DNA of 64,000 nucleotides from an uncultured SAR116 cluster alpha proteobacterium (GCA_902612965.1 CACMFN010000004.1:26355-90354), one strand, 5' to 3'. Positions 34,464 through 44,800 are shown, counted from the stretch's first letter. Numbers and translations: made by a program. Notes: generated by a model not told the origin, from the sequence alone.

Positions 34464-35157
34464 TTACTTTTTTCAGAGGTGATAAGTTAATCTCTTCAAT
34501 CACAGATCCATTTCTAGTAGAAAGAATATCAATTATAATCTTTCCTATATCGTCTGGTTCAATTGCATTTGATTTATCTTCACCGGGCATAAAATCTAAA
34601 TTATTAAAAAAAGATGTCCTTACCATGCCAGGATTAATTAAACTTACATGAATATTTTTTGAACAACTCTCCTCTCTGATAGATTGAGAGAAACCTCTCA
34701 ATCCAAATTTAGCAGCTGAATAAAGGCTACCATTCTTGCCGCCCTTTAATGCTGACTCTGAACCAATAAATATAATATTTCCTTTCCTAATTTTTTTTAG
34801 ATGTGGAAGAATTTTATTAGTTAGAATCATATGAGAAGTAAGGTTAGTAAAAATAAAATCATTTATTTCTTTGGTGGAAAATGTCTCTAAAGTACCAAAT
34901 TTTCCAAACCCGGCATTGCTTACCAAGCAATCTAAATCCCTATGTTCATTGATAATTTTTGCAATGGTGTTCAATAAAATTTCTTCATTTGAAAAATCTG
35001 TTTTGTACTTTATATAATTTTTCATTTCAGGATTAAATTTTGAGTGATCTCTCGCTAATCCAATAACTTTTGCTCCACTGTTAAGTAATGACAATGTAAT
35101 AGAGCGACCTATTCCATCTGAGCTTCCAGTAACTAATACTTTTCTTTCTTTTATCAT
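34450..35157 (-). CDS. Short-chain dehydrogenase/reductase
   Basis: This is a classical SDR of 235 aa: the cofactor motif TGSSDGIGRSI, NAG in LVSNAGFGKFG, and the catalytic Ser and Tyr-x3-Lys in LYSAAKFGLRGFSQ. The Arg after strand 2 suggests NADP(H). Substrate unknown. It ends 14 bp inside pxpC on the opposite strand and follows the radical SAM gene in the same direction. Confidence 0.85.
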   Translation of the reverse strand: MIKERKVLVTGSSDGIGRSITLSLLNSGAKVIGLARDHSKFNPEMKNYIKYKTDFSNEEILLNTIAKIINEHRDLDCLVSNAGFGKFGTLETFSTKEINDFIFTNLTSHMILTNKILPHLKKIRKGNIIFIGSESALKGGKNGSLYSAAKFGLRGFSQSIREESCSKNIHVSLINPGMVRTSFFNNLDFMPGEDKSNAIEPDDIGKIIIDILSTRNGSVIEEINLSPLKKVIKFL

Positions 35158-35172
35158 TTTTCAACTCAAAAC

Positions 35173-36168
35173 TTAATTTGATTTACAATTAAAAATTAAA
35201 CTTTCTGGGGCAAAATTAAGAGATAAATTTTTACAATATTCAGTCATTTCTTCCTCTATTTCTTGCTTGTATAAAACCTCTGATTGATTTTGCTCAAAAG
35301 GACCTACAAAGAGTTTTTCATTTTGGTACATACTATTTATTTTTTTATACATTGCGATGGGAAATCTTAATGGTCCATAACTAATAGAATGAATTGATGA
35401 TATATTTATTACATTGAATATATTCTCATGTAGATCTTGGTATTGATCTTTCCAACTGTCTCCAAAAATGAGTGGATCAAATCTAAGTCCAATTTTCCAG
35501 CCTAAAGCTGACAATTTTTTTATAGTAGCTATTCGTCTTTTTATGGTTGGAGCCTTTTTGTCTAAAGCAAGTGAGATTTTATCTGGCATCAAGCTGAAAG
35601 CTATAACACAATTTTTTATAGGTTCTATTTTATCCAATGGTTTTATTTGGTTGCTTTTTGTTCTTAGTTCTAGAATACAATTTGAATATTCTTTGAAAAT
35701 TGGCAATATGTAAGATGCAAAACCTGTTATTTTCTCGAGTGCTAAAGAGTCACAATCATACCCTGAAAAAAAAGTTATATTTTCTTTTTTTGAAATTAGT
35801 TTTTTGATTTCTAAAACAAAATCTTCATAATTTACGAATAAAACAAAATTTGCAGATGAATACATTCCTTGTAAAAAGCAGTAACTGCAATCGTATATAC
35901 AATTATACATATGAGAAAAATAATAGTTTTTGGAGCTGCCTATCCCAAAACCTTCTGGGGCAGGAAGAACAAAGCCTTTATGTTTTTTTGCTAGAATAAG
36001 ACATGGGTTCTTTTTTTGAATTCTAAAATTTTGATTTTTTCTATTAAAAACTTCTCCATAGCGGTCAATAGCAATAGTTCTAACATTTCGAAACTTAGAT
36101 AGTATTTCCAATGTCCTAGGATGTTTTTTTATTTCTTTTTCAATATAAATTGTATCAATCAATCTCAA
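35173..36168 (-). CDS. Radical SAM protein of the spore photoproduct lyase family
   Basis: The 331-aa protein has the radical SAM cluster motif CIYDCSYC (Cys-x3-Cys-x2-Cys) within HMYNCIYDCSYCFLQGMY, the arrangement of spore photoproduct lyases, and conserved segments KIGLRFDPLIF and ISYGPLRFP. In spore formers the enzyme repairs a UV-made thymine dimer; proteobacterial relatives have no proven role. Its start overlaps the stop of the upstream nucleoside-phosphorylase-like gene by 4 bp, implying a shared function. Confidence 0.85.
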   Translation of the reverse strand: MRLIDTIYIEKEIKKHPRTLEILSKFRNVRTIAIDRYGEVFNRKNQNFRIQKKNPCLILAKKHKGFVLPAPEGFGIGSSKNYYFSHMYNCIYDCSYCFLQGMYSSANFVLFVNYEDFVLEIKKLISKKENITFFSGYDCDSLALEKITGFASYILPIFKEYSNCILELRTKSNQIKPLDKIEPIKNCVIAFSLMPDKISLALDKKAPTIKRRIATIKKLSALGWKIGLRFDPLIFGDSWKDQYQDLHENIFNVINISSIHSISYGPLRFPIAMYKKINSMYQNEKLFVGPFEQNQSEVLYKQEIEEEMTEYCKNLSLNFAPESLIFNCKSN

Positions 36169-36995
36169 CTCCAGTTTATTGCAGTTTCATCAATATCTGA
36201 TTTCAATCTAATAATGACTGATTTACTGTCTTTGCAATCATTAATAATGACATCCAACTTTCGTTTTGGAAATAATAGTTGCCATTTTTTTAGTAAATCT
36301 TCTAAAGCAATTTTTTGAGAAAATGTAAAACTGTACTTTGAGGTCAGTTCATAAAAACTTTTTGGCTTTTGTTTACTAATATAAATTTCCTCTGATAAAT
36401 CTATCAAATTCTTTAGACATTTTTTAACTGCTAAAATATTTTTCTTCACCAAACAATCGATATTATCCTTATTTATGCTCGTGACTTTATTATTTGAATT
36501 ATCAGAAACAATTTTTAGTACCAAAATTAAATCATGAGATGCAATTTTACTTGTAGTTTCAAAGAAACCAGATCCCTCCATATCATACATATAATTTTTA
36601 GAATAATTTTCTTGAGCCCTATCAACAGTAAGAAGAGATGCATATTCAATTTTATCTTTAATAACTTTACTAGGAAAAAATGTTTTGTTGTTACTGTGTG
36701 AAATAATTTTATCTATTTTAAAAATTGTTCCATAATTTTTTTCAAATCCTGCTATTCCAAAATTGATCCAAATACTCCATGGAGTGGCTTTACTTTTTAA
36801 AAAAAGATAAGCTGATGCTGCAGCAGCGTTTACTTTACCAATTCCAGAAATAATTAGCCAAATATCATATTTTTTAGATTTAAATATTTGATATGGTCCC
36901 TCGTGTTCAAATGATTTTAATTCATATTGACTAATTATTTCTTTTGCTTCTGCTCTTAAAGCAACTAACCAACGAATTGAAGGAGGGCTATTCAT
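36165..36995 (-). CDS. Nucleoside phosphorylase / MTA-SAH nucleosidase-like protein
   Basis: The protein of 276 aa has the purine/uridine phosphorylase fold pattern: WLVALRAEAKEI at the N terminus, IISGIGKVNAAAASAYL and YDMEGSGFFETTSKIA (the ribose-binding Met-Glu). The phosphate-binding residues are not clearly seen, and the C-terminal 80 residues diverge. It may act on a nucleoside by-product (for example of 5'-deoxyadenosine released by the radical SAM partner, an inference). It is coupled to the SPL-like gene by a 4-bp overlap. Confidence 0.75.
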   Translation of the reverse strand: MNSPPSIRWLVALRAEAKEIISQYELKSFEHEGPYQIFKSKKYDIWLIISGIGKVNAAAASAYLFLKSKATPWSIWINFGIAGFEKNYGTIFKIDKIISHSNNKTFFPSKVIKDKIEYASLLTVDRAQENYSKNYMYDMEGSGFFETTSKIASHDLILVLKIVSDNSNNKVTSINKDNIDCLVKKNILAVKKCLKNLIDLSEEIYISKQKPKSFYELTSKYSFTFSQKIALEDLLKKWQLLFPKRKLDVIINDCKDSKSVIIRLKSDIDETAINWS

Positions 36996-37006
36996 AAATA
37001 GTGTTC

Positions 37007-37861
37007 CTAGAAATTAACTTTATCCCAGTATTCAAGTTTTGTAGAAAACTCATTAACAATAGATAAATTATTTCTTTTAAATGCACCATTAATAATTATT
37101 TTTAACTTTTTAATTAATTCTTTTTTAGCCTGTTTTTTTTGTTTGTAAGTTAGATCAAAATTTTTGATAATATTTTCTATCGATTTAATTCTAAATCGAT
37201 CCATTCCCCAATATGACTTTGATAGTTGGTCTTTATGTCCACCATATTTATAAGTAAGTTTATCTTGAGCAAAAAGAACTTCTTCTGAAGAACATATTTT
37301 TAGCCACATGTCATAATCCTCACAAACTGGCAAACTTTCATCAAATAGACCAACTTTATCCAAAATATTTTTTTTAAACAGAACACTACTAGGAGAAATG
37401 CAGCATAATGATAGACACCTTTCGAAGATGTAGCCACCTTGTTTTTTATGTTTTTTCATTTGATTTATATGTTTGTTATTTCTAAACCAAACTTCATCTG
37501 TATGGATTAAATTATATTCTTTTAAGGCACTATCTAACATTCTGGTTTGGATTTCTAACTTTCTAGGATGCCAAGCGTCATCTGAGTCAAGTAATGCTAT
37601 CCATTGATTAATTGATTTTTTAATGCCTTTATTTCTGGCGCTGCTAACTCCTATTTTATTTTCTGTAAGAATTGTTATTTTAGGGTATTGTTCTCTCAAG
37701 AACTTTAAAGTTCCATCACTAGACCCATTATCAACAACTATTATTTCAGAAGGTTTGTATGTTTGATTTATTACAGAATCTAATGCTCTTTGAAGAGTGT
37801 TAATTCTATTTAATGTGGGGATTACAACAGATATTTTATATTTATTTTCATTTTTTGACAT
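37007..37861 (-). CDS. Glycosyltransferase, family GT2
   Basis: The GT-A fold is seen in VVIPTLNRINTLQRALDSVI, IIVVDNGSSDGT and the metal-binding LLDSDDAWHPRK. At 284 aa it has no membrane segment and so is a cytoplasmic or peripheral enzyme transferring a sugar onto an unknown acceptor. The C-terminal third is very Lys/Asn-rich. It sits between the nucleosidase-like and the Baeyer-Villiger-type genes in the same direction. Confidence 0.87.
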   Translation of the reverse strand: MSKNENKYKISVVIPTLNRINTLQRALDSVINQTYKPSEIIVVDNGSSDGTLKFLREQYPKITILTENKIGVSSARNKGIKKSINQWIALLDSDDAWHPRKLEIQTRMLDSALKEYNLIHTDEVWFRNNKHINQMKKHKKQGGYIFERCLSLCCISPSSVLFKKNILDKVGLFDESLPVCEDYDMWLKICSSEEVLFAQDKLTYKYGGHKDQLSKSYWGMDRFRIKSIENIIKNFDLTYKQKKQAKKELIKKLKIIINGAFKRNNLSIVNEFSTKLEYWDKVNF

Positions 37862-37891
37862 TAAAGTAAATTATTTTTACTAAAAGAATAT

Positions 37892-39496
37892 TTAATTATC
37901 TATTAAAAAACCTTCATATTTATTCATCTCAACTTCTTTGCAAATTTTAGAATATTTATCAAGGCCGCCTGAATAAGGTATAAATCCTACAGGTTTTCCT
38001 TCAATATTTGAGCCTAGATACCATGAATTTTCTGTTTTTAAAAACATTGTTTTTTTTGCTGCATCATGTACTTTTTTCAACCAATTTTTTGAGTATTTTG
38101 GGCAAGCCTCAATTCTATTTTTTTTCTCTCTTAATAGATAAGAAATACACTTAGTTATCCATTCAACATGTTGTTCTATTGCTCTTGGCATATTGGTTAG
38201 AACAGATGGACTTCCAGGTCCAGTAATTGTAAATAAATTCGGAAAGTTAGGAATTTGAATACCCAAATAATTCTTGGGTTGTATTCTCCACTCAGATGAT
38301 AAGTCTTTACTATTTTTTCCTTGAATATCAATATCTAATAGTGAACCTGTAATTGCATCAAATCCAGTTGCAAAAATTATTATATCAGCCGGTATATTTC
38401 TTTTGTTAATAATTAAACCTGAATTATAGCATTTTTCGATAGGATTAGATTTTAAATCTATCAAATCAACATTTTCTTTATTAAAAGTATCAAAATAATT
38501 TGTGTCTAAAGCTGGTCTTTTTGCACCAAAAGGATAGTTGAAATTAGTTAGGATTTTTCCTTTTTGAGGGTCTTTAACAATTCTTTTGATTTTATTTATT
38601 ATAAAGTCAGATGTTATCTTATTTGCAAAATTATTATAATTGATATTTGAAAATGTATCTCTAAAACTTAAGCCACCAATTCCCCAAGCCCTTTCAAAAC
38701 CGCTTAAGAATACATTTAAATTACTTTCATCAATTGGAGTTTTACTGTGTTCCCATGGATGTCCATGTCTATTATTTAAAGATATACTTTTAATTTGATC
38801 AAAATTATTTTTGAATTTAGTATTTTGATATTTGTCTAATCTGTAGTTTTTTGCGGGTATGCTGAAATTTGCAGTTCTTTGCAAAACAGTTAATGATTTA
38901 CATTCTTTAGCTATTTCAGGGATTATTTGTATTCCTGAAGAGCCTGTTCCAAATACGACAATATTTTGTGATTTAAAGTTCACTTTATATGATGGCCATA
39001 AAGCTGTATGAAACACGTGACCTTTAAAATTATTGAGGTTTTTTATAGTTGGTTGATTAGGTTTAGATAAACACCCAGTAGCAGCTACAACAAATTTTGA
39101 ATTATATATTTTCCCATTAGATAAGGAAATTTTCCAGGTATTTGTCTCATCATTAAATCTCATTTTTGATACATCTGATGAAAAACTAATATCCTCAAAA
39201 AGCTTAAACTCCTTGGCAACAAATTTTAAGTATTTTTGAATTTCTGGTTGAGATGGGTATCGCTCAGACCAATCCCACTTTTTATAAATTTTTTTATCGA
39301 AAAAATAGCAATATGCCTTGCTTTCAGTGTCACATCTTGCGCCTGGGTATTTATTCCAGTACCATGTGCCACCTAACTCAGGTGCTTTTTCAAATAAATG
39401 GCAATTAAGTTTTAAGTTCTTTTTAAGTGAATAAAGTTGGTATAGACCAGAAAACCCGGCTCCAATTATAATTACATCAAACATCTTTTTTTTCAT
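37892..39496 (-). CDS. FAD-dependent Baeyer-Villiger-type monooxygenase
   Basis: The protein of 534 aa has two dinucleotide-binding motifs, VIIIGAGFSGLYQLYSL for FAD and VVFGTGSSGIQIIPEIA for NADPH. The fingerprint FKGHVFHTALWP lies between them, and GTWYWNKYPGARCD is characteristic of Baeyer-Villiger monooxygenases. It should insert oxygen beside a ketone carbonyl. It is the first gene of a minus-strand run; a candidate small RNA or leader with a terminator lies about 150 bp upstream. Confidence 0.88.
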   Translation of the reverse strand: MKKKMFDVIIIGAGFSGLYQLYSLKKNLKLNCHLFEKAPELGGTWYWNKYPGARCDTESKAYCYFFDKKIYKKWDWSERYPSQPEIQKYLKFVAKEFKLFEDISFSSDVSKMRFNDETNTWKISLSNGKIYNSKFVVAATGCLSKPNQPTIKNLNNFKGHVFHTALWPSYKVNFKSQNIVVFGTGSSGIQIIPEIAKECKSLTVLQRTANFSIPAKNYRLDKYQNTKFKNNFDQIKSISLNNRHGHPWEHSKTPIDESNLNVFLSGFERAWGIGGLSFRDTFSNINYNNFANKITSDFIINKIKRIVKDPQKGKILTNFNYPFGAKRPALDTNYFDTFNKENVDLIDLKSNPIEKCYNSGLIINKRNIPADIIIFATGFDAITGSLLDIDIQGKNSKDLSSEWRIQPKNYLGIQIPNFPNLFTITGPGSPSVLTNMPRAIEQHVEWITKCISYLLREKKNRIEACPKYSKNWLKKVHDAAKKTMFLKTENSWYLGSNIEGKPVGFIPYSGGLDKYSKICKEVEMNKYEGFLIDN

Positions 39497-39647
39497 AATA
39501 TACTAGTAATTTTATTGCAAAAAGAAACATTTCAAAGAAAGTTAAATATAATTATAGTCAAATTTTGCTTGAATTTAATTTAAATAATAATATTTGATCC
39601 AAAAATATTTATTTCTTTGTAAACATAGTTATAGAAAATCAAATCTT

Positions 39648-39687
39648 AAAAAAAAATGTTGGTTTAAAAATATATCTTAAACCAACA
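39648..39687 (-). terminator. Intrinsic terminator, minus strand
   Basis: This is a perfect 11-bp stem (TGTTGGTTTAA / TTAAACCAACA, 39657-39687) with a 9-base loop, followed on the minus strand by nine consecutive T (39656-39648). No protein gene on the minus strand lies to its right before 49271, so it must end a short RNA or act as an attenuator. Confidence 0.8.
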
Positions 39688-39743
39688 TTAAGTTAAAATC
39701 TTCAAAATTATATTGAAGTGTTTAGGAGGAAACAACTCCTAAA
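39648..39743 (-). ncRNA. Candidate small RNA of about 95 nt with two stem-loops
   Basis: Read on the minus strand, a perfect -35 TTGACA (39777-39772) is followed 17 bases later by TCTAAA as a fair -10 (39754-39749). Transcription would start near 39742. The RNA would open with a hairpin, TTTAGGAG / CTCCTAAA, with a 7-base loop; the arm after the loop carries CTCC, an anti-Shine-Dalgarno-like stretch. It would end in a strong terminator hairpin with nine T. No reading frame is apparent. Alternatively this is an attenuated leader of the monooxygenase gene at 37892-39496. Confidence 0.5.
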
Positions 39744-40007
39744 TTTAATTTAGATATGAAAACGCTTTCGTTGTCAATTATCAATATTTATCTTTTATGT
39801 AAAATTACTAAATTTCGAATAAAAATTTATCCCTTGACTGAGTAAAAAAGTTTCTGCCAAGATCACTGCTTAAGAGTTGATATGACACTTAATTTGACAT
39901 AAATTATTGCGTTAATGGTCTTGAATTCTAATTGCTTAAGAAGATTAAATATCATAATAGCCAAAATTTGGACAATTAAGATCGAGAAACCAACTTAGGG
40001 AGAAAGA

Positions 40008-40259
40008 ATGAACATAAGAAATATTGTTCTAAATAGACTTGAGCAGGCGGTTGCTGAACATTCGCCAATGACCTTGCCTGAAGAGATGGATGACGATATT
40101 GAACTAGACATATTCGGTCTGGATTCATTGGCTTTTATGGGTTTGCTTACGAGTATTGAGAAAGATATAGGTTACATACCGCGTGCAATTTTGGAAGGTG
40201 ACCTTTATCCAGAAACTTTTGGAGAGCTTGTCTCTGCTTACGAAACAGATATAACTTAA
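40008..40259 (+). CDS. Free-standing acyl carrier protein
   Basis: This 83-aa carrier protein has the phosphopantetheine attachment Ser at about residue 40 in IFGLDSLAFMGLL. GGGAGAAAG gives a strong ribosome-binding site. Its stop overlaps the start of the acyl-CoA-ligase-like gene by one base. It is likely the loading carrier to which the ligase transfers its activated acid before the polyketide synthase takes it over (inference from order). No phosphopantetheinyl transferase gene is visible in the window. Confidence 0.87.
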   Translation: MNIRNIVLNRLEQAVAEHSPMTLPEEMDDDIELDIFGLDSLAFMGLLTSIEKDIGYIPRAILEGDLYPETFGELVSAYETDIT

Positions 40260-41806
40260 TGAAAGCTGCAGACCTTCCAACAGATTACAATATGTGTGAG
40301 ATACTTGAGCATAATCTCAAGAACCGTTCTGATAAGACTGCGTTGTGGAGTGAGTATGGCCAGTTTACATTTCGTGAAGTATCGGAACAGGTAAATAAGG
40401 TTGGAAATGCTCTTACTCGATTGGGCATTGGGTTTGGTGAGTGTGTAGCAATACTCTGTCCAGATCGGCCGGAATGGGTCTCCACATTCTTTGCAACTGC
40501 AAAGATTGGAGGAGTTGCCCTAGGAATGAACACAATGTTAAGTACTGAAGAATATGACTACATTTTCAAAGATGCGAGAGTTAGTGTTTTAGTTATTTGT
40601 GAAAATCTAGTGTCTCTAGTCGAACCTATTTTGAGCAATCATAAAATGCTAAATAAAGTTATTGTTATTGGAGCAAAAGAAAATGCGACTTACACTTCCT
40701 TTGCCAACTGGATTAATGACGAAGACACTAAACTTGAAGCTGCACAGACGCACCGTGACGACTTTTGTTCACTACATTATTCTAGTGGCACAACGGGGAT
40801 GCCAAAGGGTGTCTTACATGCGCATAAAGACTACCCATTAATTGCACAATTATCAGGAGTGAACTTTTTTGGACTGACTGAAAATGATCGGACTTTTTCA
40901 GTTGCAAAGCTTTTCTTTGTTTATGGTATAGGTGGTAACCTAATCTTTCCATGGTATGTAGGTGCTAGCTGTGTTCTTTATGCTGGTCCACCACGCCAAG
41001 CAGCAGCAGTACTTAAAACAATCGAGACATATAAACCTACAATCTTTGTTTGTGTGCCAACTGTATATGGCGCAATTCTCTCTTTACCTGATTTCACTAA
41101 ACGCTACGACATCGGATCACTGAGATTATGTATGTCTGCAGGAGAGCCTCTCCCTTCAGGGGTATGGAATGCTTGGAAAGATACCTCAGGGATAGAAATC
41201 CTTGATACGATTGGATGTACAGAAACCTATCACACTTTCATGGCTAATAGGCCAGGTGAGGTTCGTCCGGGTAGTAGTGGTAAGCCTATTGGGGGTTATG
41301 ACGTTAGGCTTGTAGATGATGAAGGCCAAGATGTCCCTGCTGGAGTGGTAGGTAATTTGATGGTTCGAGGAGAGTCGACAGCGCTATTTTACCTGCATCA
41401 ATCTGAAAAAACCCGCCATACTTTCAGAGGTGAATGGCTATTTACAGGTGATCAGTATTTACAAGATGAAGACGGGTATTACTGGCACCAAGGACGTTCA
41501 GACGACATGCTAAAGGTTGGAGGACTATGGGTTTCACCTGCAGAAATTGAAAATGTATTAAGTGCGCATGAAGCTGTTTCTGAATGCGCTGTTGTTGGCC
41601 ATTACGACCAAGCTGGACTTCTAAAACCTAAGGCATTTGTCTGTTTGCATGATGAAGTAGCTTCCTCAGATGCGGTTCTAGGTGAACTGGTAAAACTATG
41701 TGCAAAATCTCTAGATGCTCATAAACGTCCTAGGTGGATAGAATTTATTGATGAATTACCTCGTACTGCGACTGGAAAGTTGCAGCGTTTTAGATTGAGA
41801 GAATAA
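40259..41806 (+). CDS. Benzoate-CoA-ligase-like acyl-adenylate enzyme
   Basis: This is an ANL-superfamily enzyme of 515 aa. The P-loop HYSSGTTGMPKG is at 173-184, the aromatic-pocket region AKLFFVYGIGGNLIFPWYVG at 216-235, DTIGCTETYHTF at 316-327, the hinge GRSDDMLKVGG at 412-422 and the catalytic Lys507 in PRTATGKLQR. The KLFF-x-YG-x-G pattern is typical of benzoate and hydroxybenzoate CoA ligases, so an aryl acid is the likely substrate, activated as the CoA ester or passed to the adjacent carrier protein. The latter fits the one-base overlap with the ACP gene. Confidence 0.85.
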   Translation: MKAADLPTDYNMCEILEHNLKNRSDKTALWSEYGQFTFREVSEQVNKVGNALTRLGIGFGECVAILCPDRPEWVSTFFATAKIGGVALGMNTMLSTEEYDYIFKDARVSVLVICENLVSLVEPILSNHKMLNKVIVIGAKENATYTSFANWINDEDTKLEAAQTHRDDFCSLHYSSGTTGMPKGVLHAHKDYPLIAQLSGVNFFGLTENDRTFSVAKLFFVYGIGGNLIFPWYVGASCVLYAGPPRQAAAVLKTIETYKPTIFVCVPTVYGAILSLPDFTKRYDIGSLRLCMSAGEPLPSGVWNAWKDTSGIEILDTIGCTETYHTFMANRPGEVRPGSSGKPIGGYDVRLVDDEGQDVPAGVVGNLMVRGESTALFYLHQSEKTRHTFRGEWLFTGDQYLQDEDGYYWHQGRSDDMLKVGGLWVSPAEIENVLSAHEAVSECAVVGHYDQAGLLKPKAFVCLHDEVASSDAVLGELVKLCAKSLDAHKRPRWIEFIDELPRTATGKLQRFRLRE

Positions 41807-41812
41807 TAGCCA

Positions 41813-44800
41813 ATGCCTAAAGAAGAGAAACCATATGAGAGCAGGCCTAAAACGTTAGAAGAGGCAAATGCAGAAATCGCACGTTTACAGGCAGAACTCG
41901 CTTCTCGTGGTAAAGGAAATATCCAGAAGGAGCCAATAGCAATTATTGGAATGGGGTGCCGTTATCCAGGTGGAGTTCGCACACCAGAAGAATTCTGGCA
42001 TCTCTTAAGTTCTGGTGAGGATATTTTAAGTGATATTCCTGATGATAGATGGGATTTCGAAGCACACTTTGACCCCGAGATAACAGTTCCAGGAAAAATG
42101 TATGTACGCAAAGGTTACTATCTAGAGGATATTGATCAGTTTGACCCACAGTTTTTTGGCCTTTCTCCTAGAGAAGCTGAAAGCCTTGATCCTCAGCAAC
42201 GTTTGGTGATGGAGGTTAGTTGGGAAACTTTGGAGCATGCGGGTATTGCGCCATCTTCTCTTAAAGGTGGGAAGACTGGTGTTTTTGTTGGTCAATATTG
42301 GGATGATTACTCGTCGCAACGGATCTATTCGAATGATAATCGAGAGATTGATCGCTACGCTCAACTTAGTGCATTGCGTGGTCTGACAGCAGGTCGGATT
42401 TGTCATCTTTTAGACTCGCATGGTCCAGCCATACAGTTGGACACGGCCTGTTCTTCATCATCTCTGGCAGTGCACCTAGCGTGTTTGTCCTTAAGAAATG
42501 GTGAAAGTGATCTGGCCTTAGCAGGGGGTGTTAGCTTGGTTCTAGCTCCGGAACATTTAATTGGTATTTGTCAGATGAACGCTTTATCTCCGGATGGGCG
42601 TTGTAAGACTTTTGATGCCAGTGCCGATGGGTTTGGACAAGGTGAAGGTTGTGGAATGATAGCGTTGAAGCGCTTAAGTGATGCACAAGCTGATGGTGAT
42701 ACCGTGCTTGCATTAGTCCAAGGCTCTGCTGTCAATCATGACGGCCAAGCACGAACAGTCACAACGCCAAGTGGACCAGCTCAGCGTGATATGTTAAAAG
42801 ACGCGCTCTCGAATGCTAGGCTAGAAGCACATCAGATTGATTTTGTAGAAACTCACGGCACTGGCACTCCGCTTGGTGATCCTATTGAGGTGAGTGCAAT
42901 CGCGCGCGTGCTTTGTAAAAACCGAACCAAGCCACTTTATTTGGGGGCGGTAAAAGCTAATGTAGGGCACTTAGACTCCGCCGCTGGAATTGCGGGTCTC
43001 ATGAAAGTCGTTTTATCACTGCAACACAAAACAATCCCGCTTCATCTAAATTACTCAGAGCCTAATCGGCATATTCCATGGGATGATTGGCCTATAAAAA
43101 TTCCTATGGAAAATACTGCGTGGGAGGGTAAAGAACGCTTTGCTGGGATCAGTGCTTTTGGCATGAGTGGTACAAATGTTCACTTAATTATAGGTCAAGC
43201 CCCTGAGTCAACTGAATTACCTAAAACTCAATCTTCAGTCTTTGGACAAGAACAGCTGTTGACACTGTCTGCCAAAGCTCCTGGAGTTTTGCCAGATCTT
43301 GCTAAAAGCTATGCTGAGGTTATTGAAAGTGAAGGTTCTGGATTAGAGCTATCTCGGCTCTGCTTTACGGCAGCTACTGGTCGATCTCATTTTTCCCATA
43401 GAGTTGCTTTTCAAGCCAGTAATCCGCAAGACCTTTTAACTTCTCTAAATGAATTTACTGCTGGTAATAGCAGCGAATACACAGCAACCGGTGTTAAAGG
43501 GCGACGAGCTCCCAAACTGGGTTTCTTATTTACTGGTCAGGGCGCACAGCATATAGGTATGGGCAAAGCGCTTTACGAGGTGCATCCTTTCTTTCGAATG
43601 ACAATACAGAGATGTGCCAAGCTTTTGGAACCTTATCTTGAAAAGCCCTTGCTGAATGTCATGTGGGAAGGAGAAGTGTTGCATCAAACCGCTTACACGC
43701 AACCAGCTCTTTTTGTTATTGAGTATTCTCTTGCAAAGCTTTTTGAGGATTGGGGTGTCGTACCTGATTTACTTTTAGGTCACAGTATTGGTGAGTATGT
43801 AGCTGCCTGCATCGCTGGTGTTCTAACACTTGAAGATGCTCTTCGTTTGGTGGCCGTGCGTGGGCGATTGATGCAATCTTTACCTCAAGGAGGAAAAATG
43901 GTGAGTGTAACCACAGATGAAACAACTGTTCTTAACGCTATCGCCAATGATCCTTTTGTTTCGATTGCTGCTGTAAATGCTCCGCAAAGTATTGTCATTT
44001 CAGGGGAGGAGGCTGCGGTTGATCAAGTTGCTGGACGTTTGGGAAAATCGGGTGTGAAAACAACTACTCTTAAAGTCAGTCATGCTTTCCATTCACAGAT
44101 GATGGATCCTATCCTAGAAGAATTCCGTGCTGAATTGGAAGACATAGACTTCAAGCCTCCAAAAAAGATACTTATTTCTAATATTACTGGGAGGTCGTGG
44201 GATAATAAACAACTTTCAGCAGACTACTGGGTGGATCATCTGCGCAGTACGGTCAGATTTTCAGATGGCATAACTTATGCACAATCAAAGAAAATTGAGA
44301 TTTTTTTAGAAATCGGTCCTAAGCCCACGCTTCTTGGGTTGGGACGTGCCAGTCTTTCGTCCAACTTTGGGACCTGGATACCTAGCTTGAAACCTTATAG
44401 TGAATGTTCAACGCTTTTGAATAGCGTTGGCCAGCTTTATGTTCGTGGCATCGATATCAATTGGAAAGCCTTTTATGCCCAAGCAAGTTTAGAGCGTATG
44501 AAATTACCTAATTATTCTTGGCGTTATCAACGTTGTTGGACTGACATTGTTTCAACTGGTGGAAACGGAACTCGACTTCATCCACTCGTTCACCGACGAA
44601 TAGAGAATGCCAGTCAAAGTGTAATATTTGAGTCAAGTTTAAGTGCCTCAAGTCCAGCCTATCTAGACGATCATAGAGTATTTGGTAGCGTTGTTTATCC
44701 TGCTAGCGCATTTTTTGAAATGGCAATGGTTATAGCTCGCTTTATTTTTGGTCAAGATGAAGTAGCATTAACCAATGTTTCAATTGGACGTGCTTTATTA

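Larger units (their letters stand above)
39497..40007. other. 511-bp gene-free region between core genome and polyketide block
   Basis: No convincing protein gene is present. It holds the candidate minus-strand small RNA at 39648-39743. It also has a perfect TTGACA at 39894-39899 without a good -10 partner, and two copies of TGCTTAAGA at 39867-39875 and 39933-39941 that could be regulator sites for the polyketide operon. The final bases provide a strong ribosome-binding site (GGGAGAAAG) for the acyl carrier protein gene. Confidence 0.5.

Noticed and set aside
39834..39920. Plus-strand promoter for the PKS operon from TTGACT (39834) or TTGACA (39894)
   Set aside because: No acceptable -10 element lies 16-18 bases downstream of either; left as unassigned.
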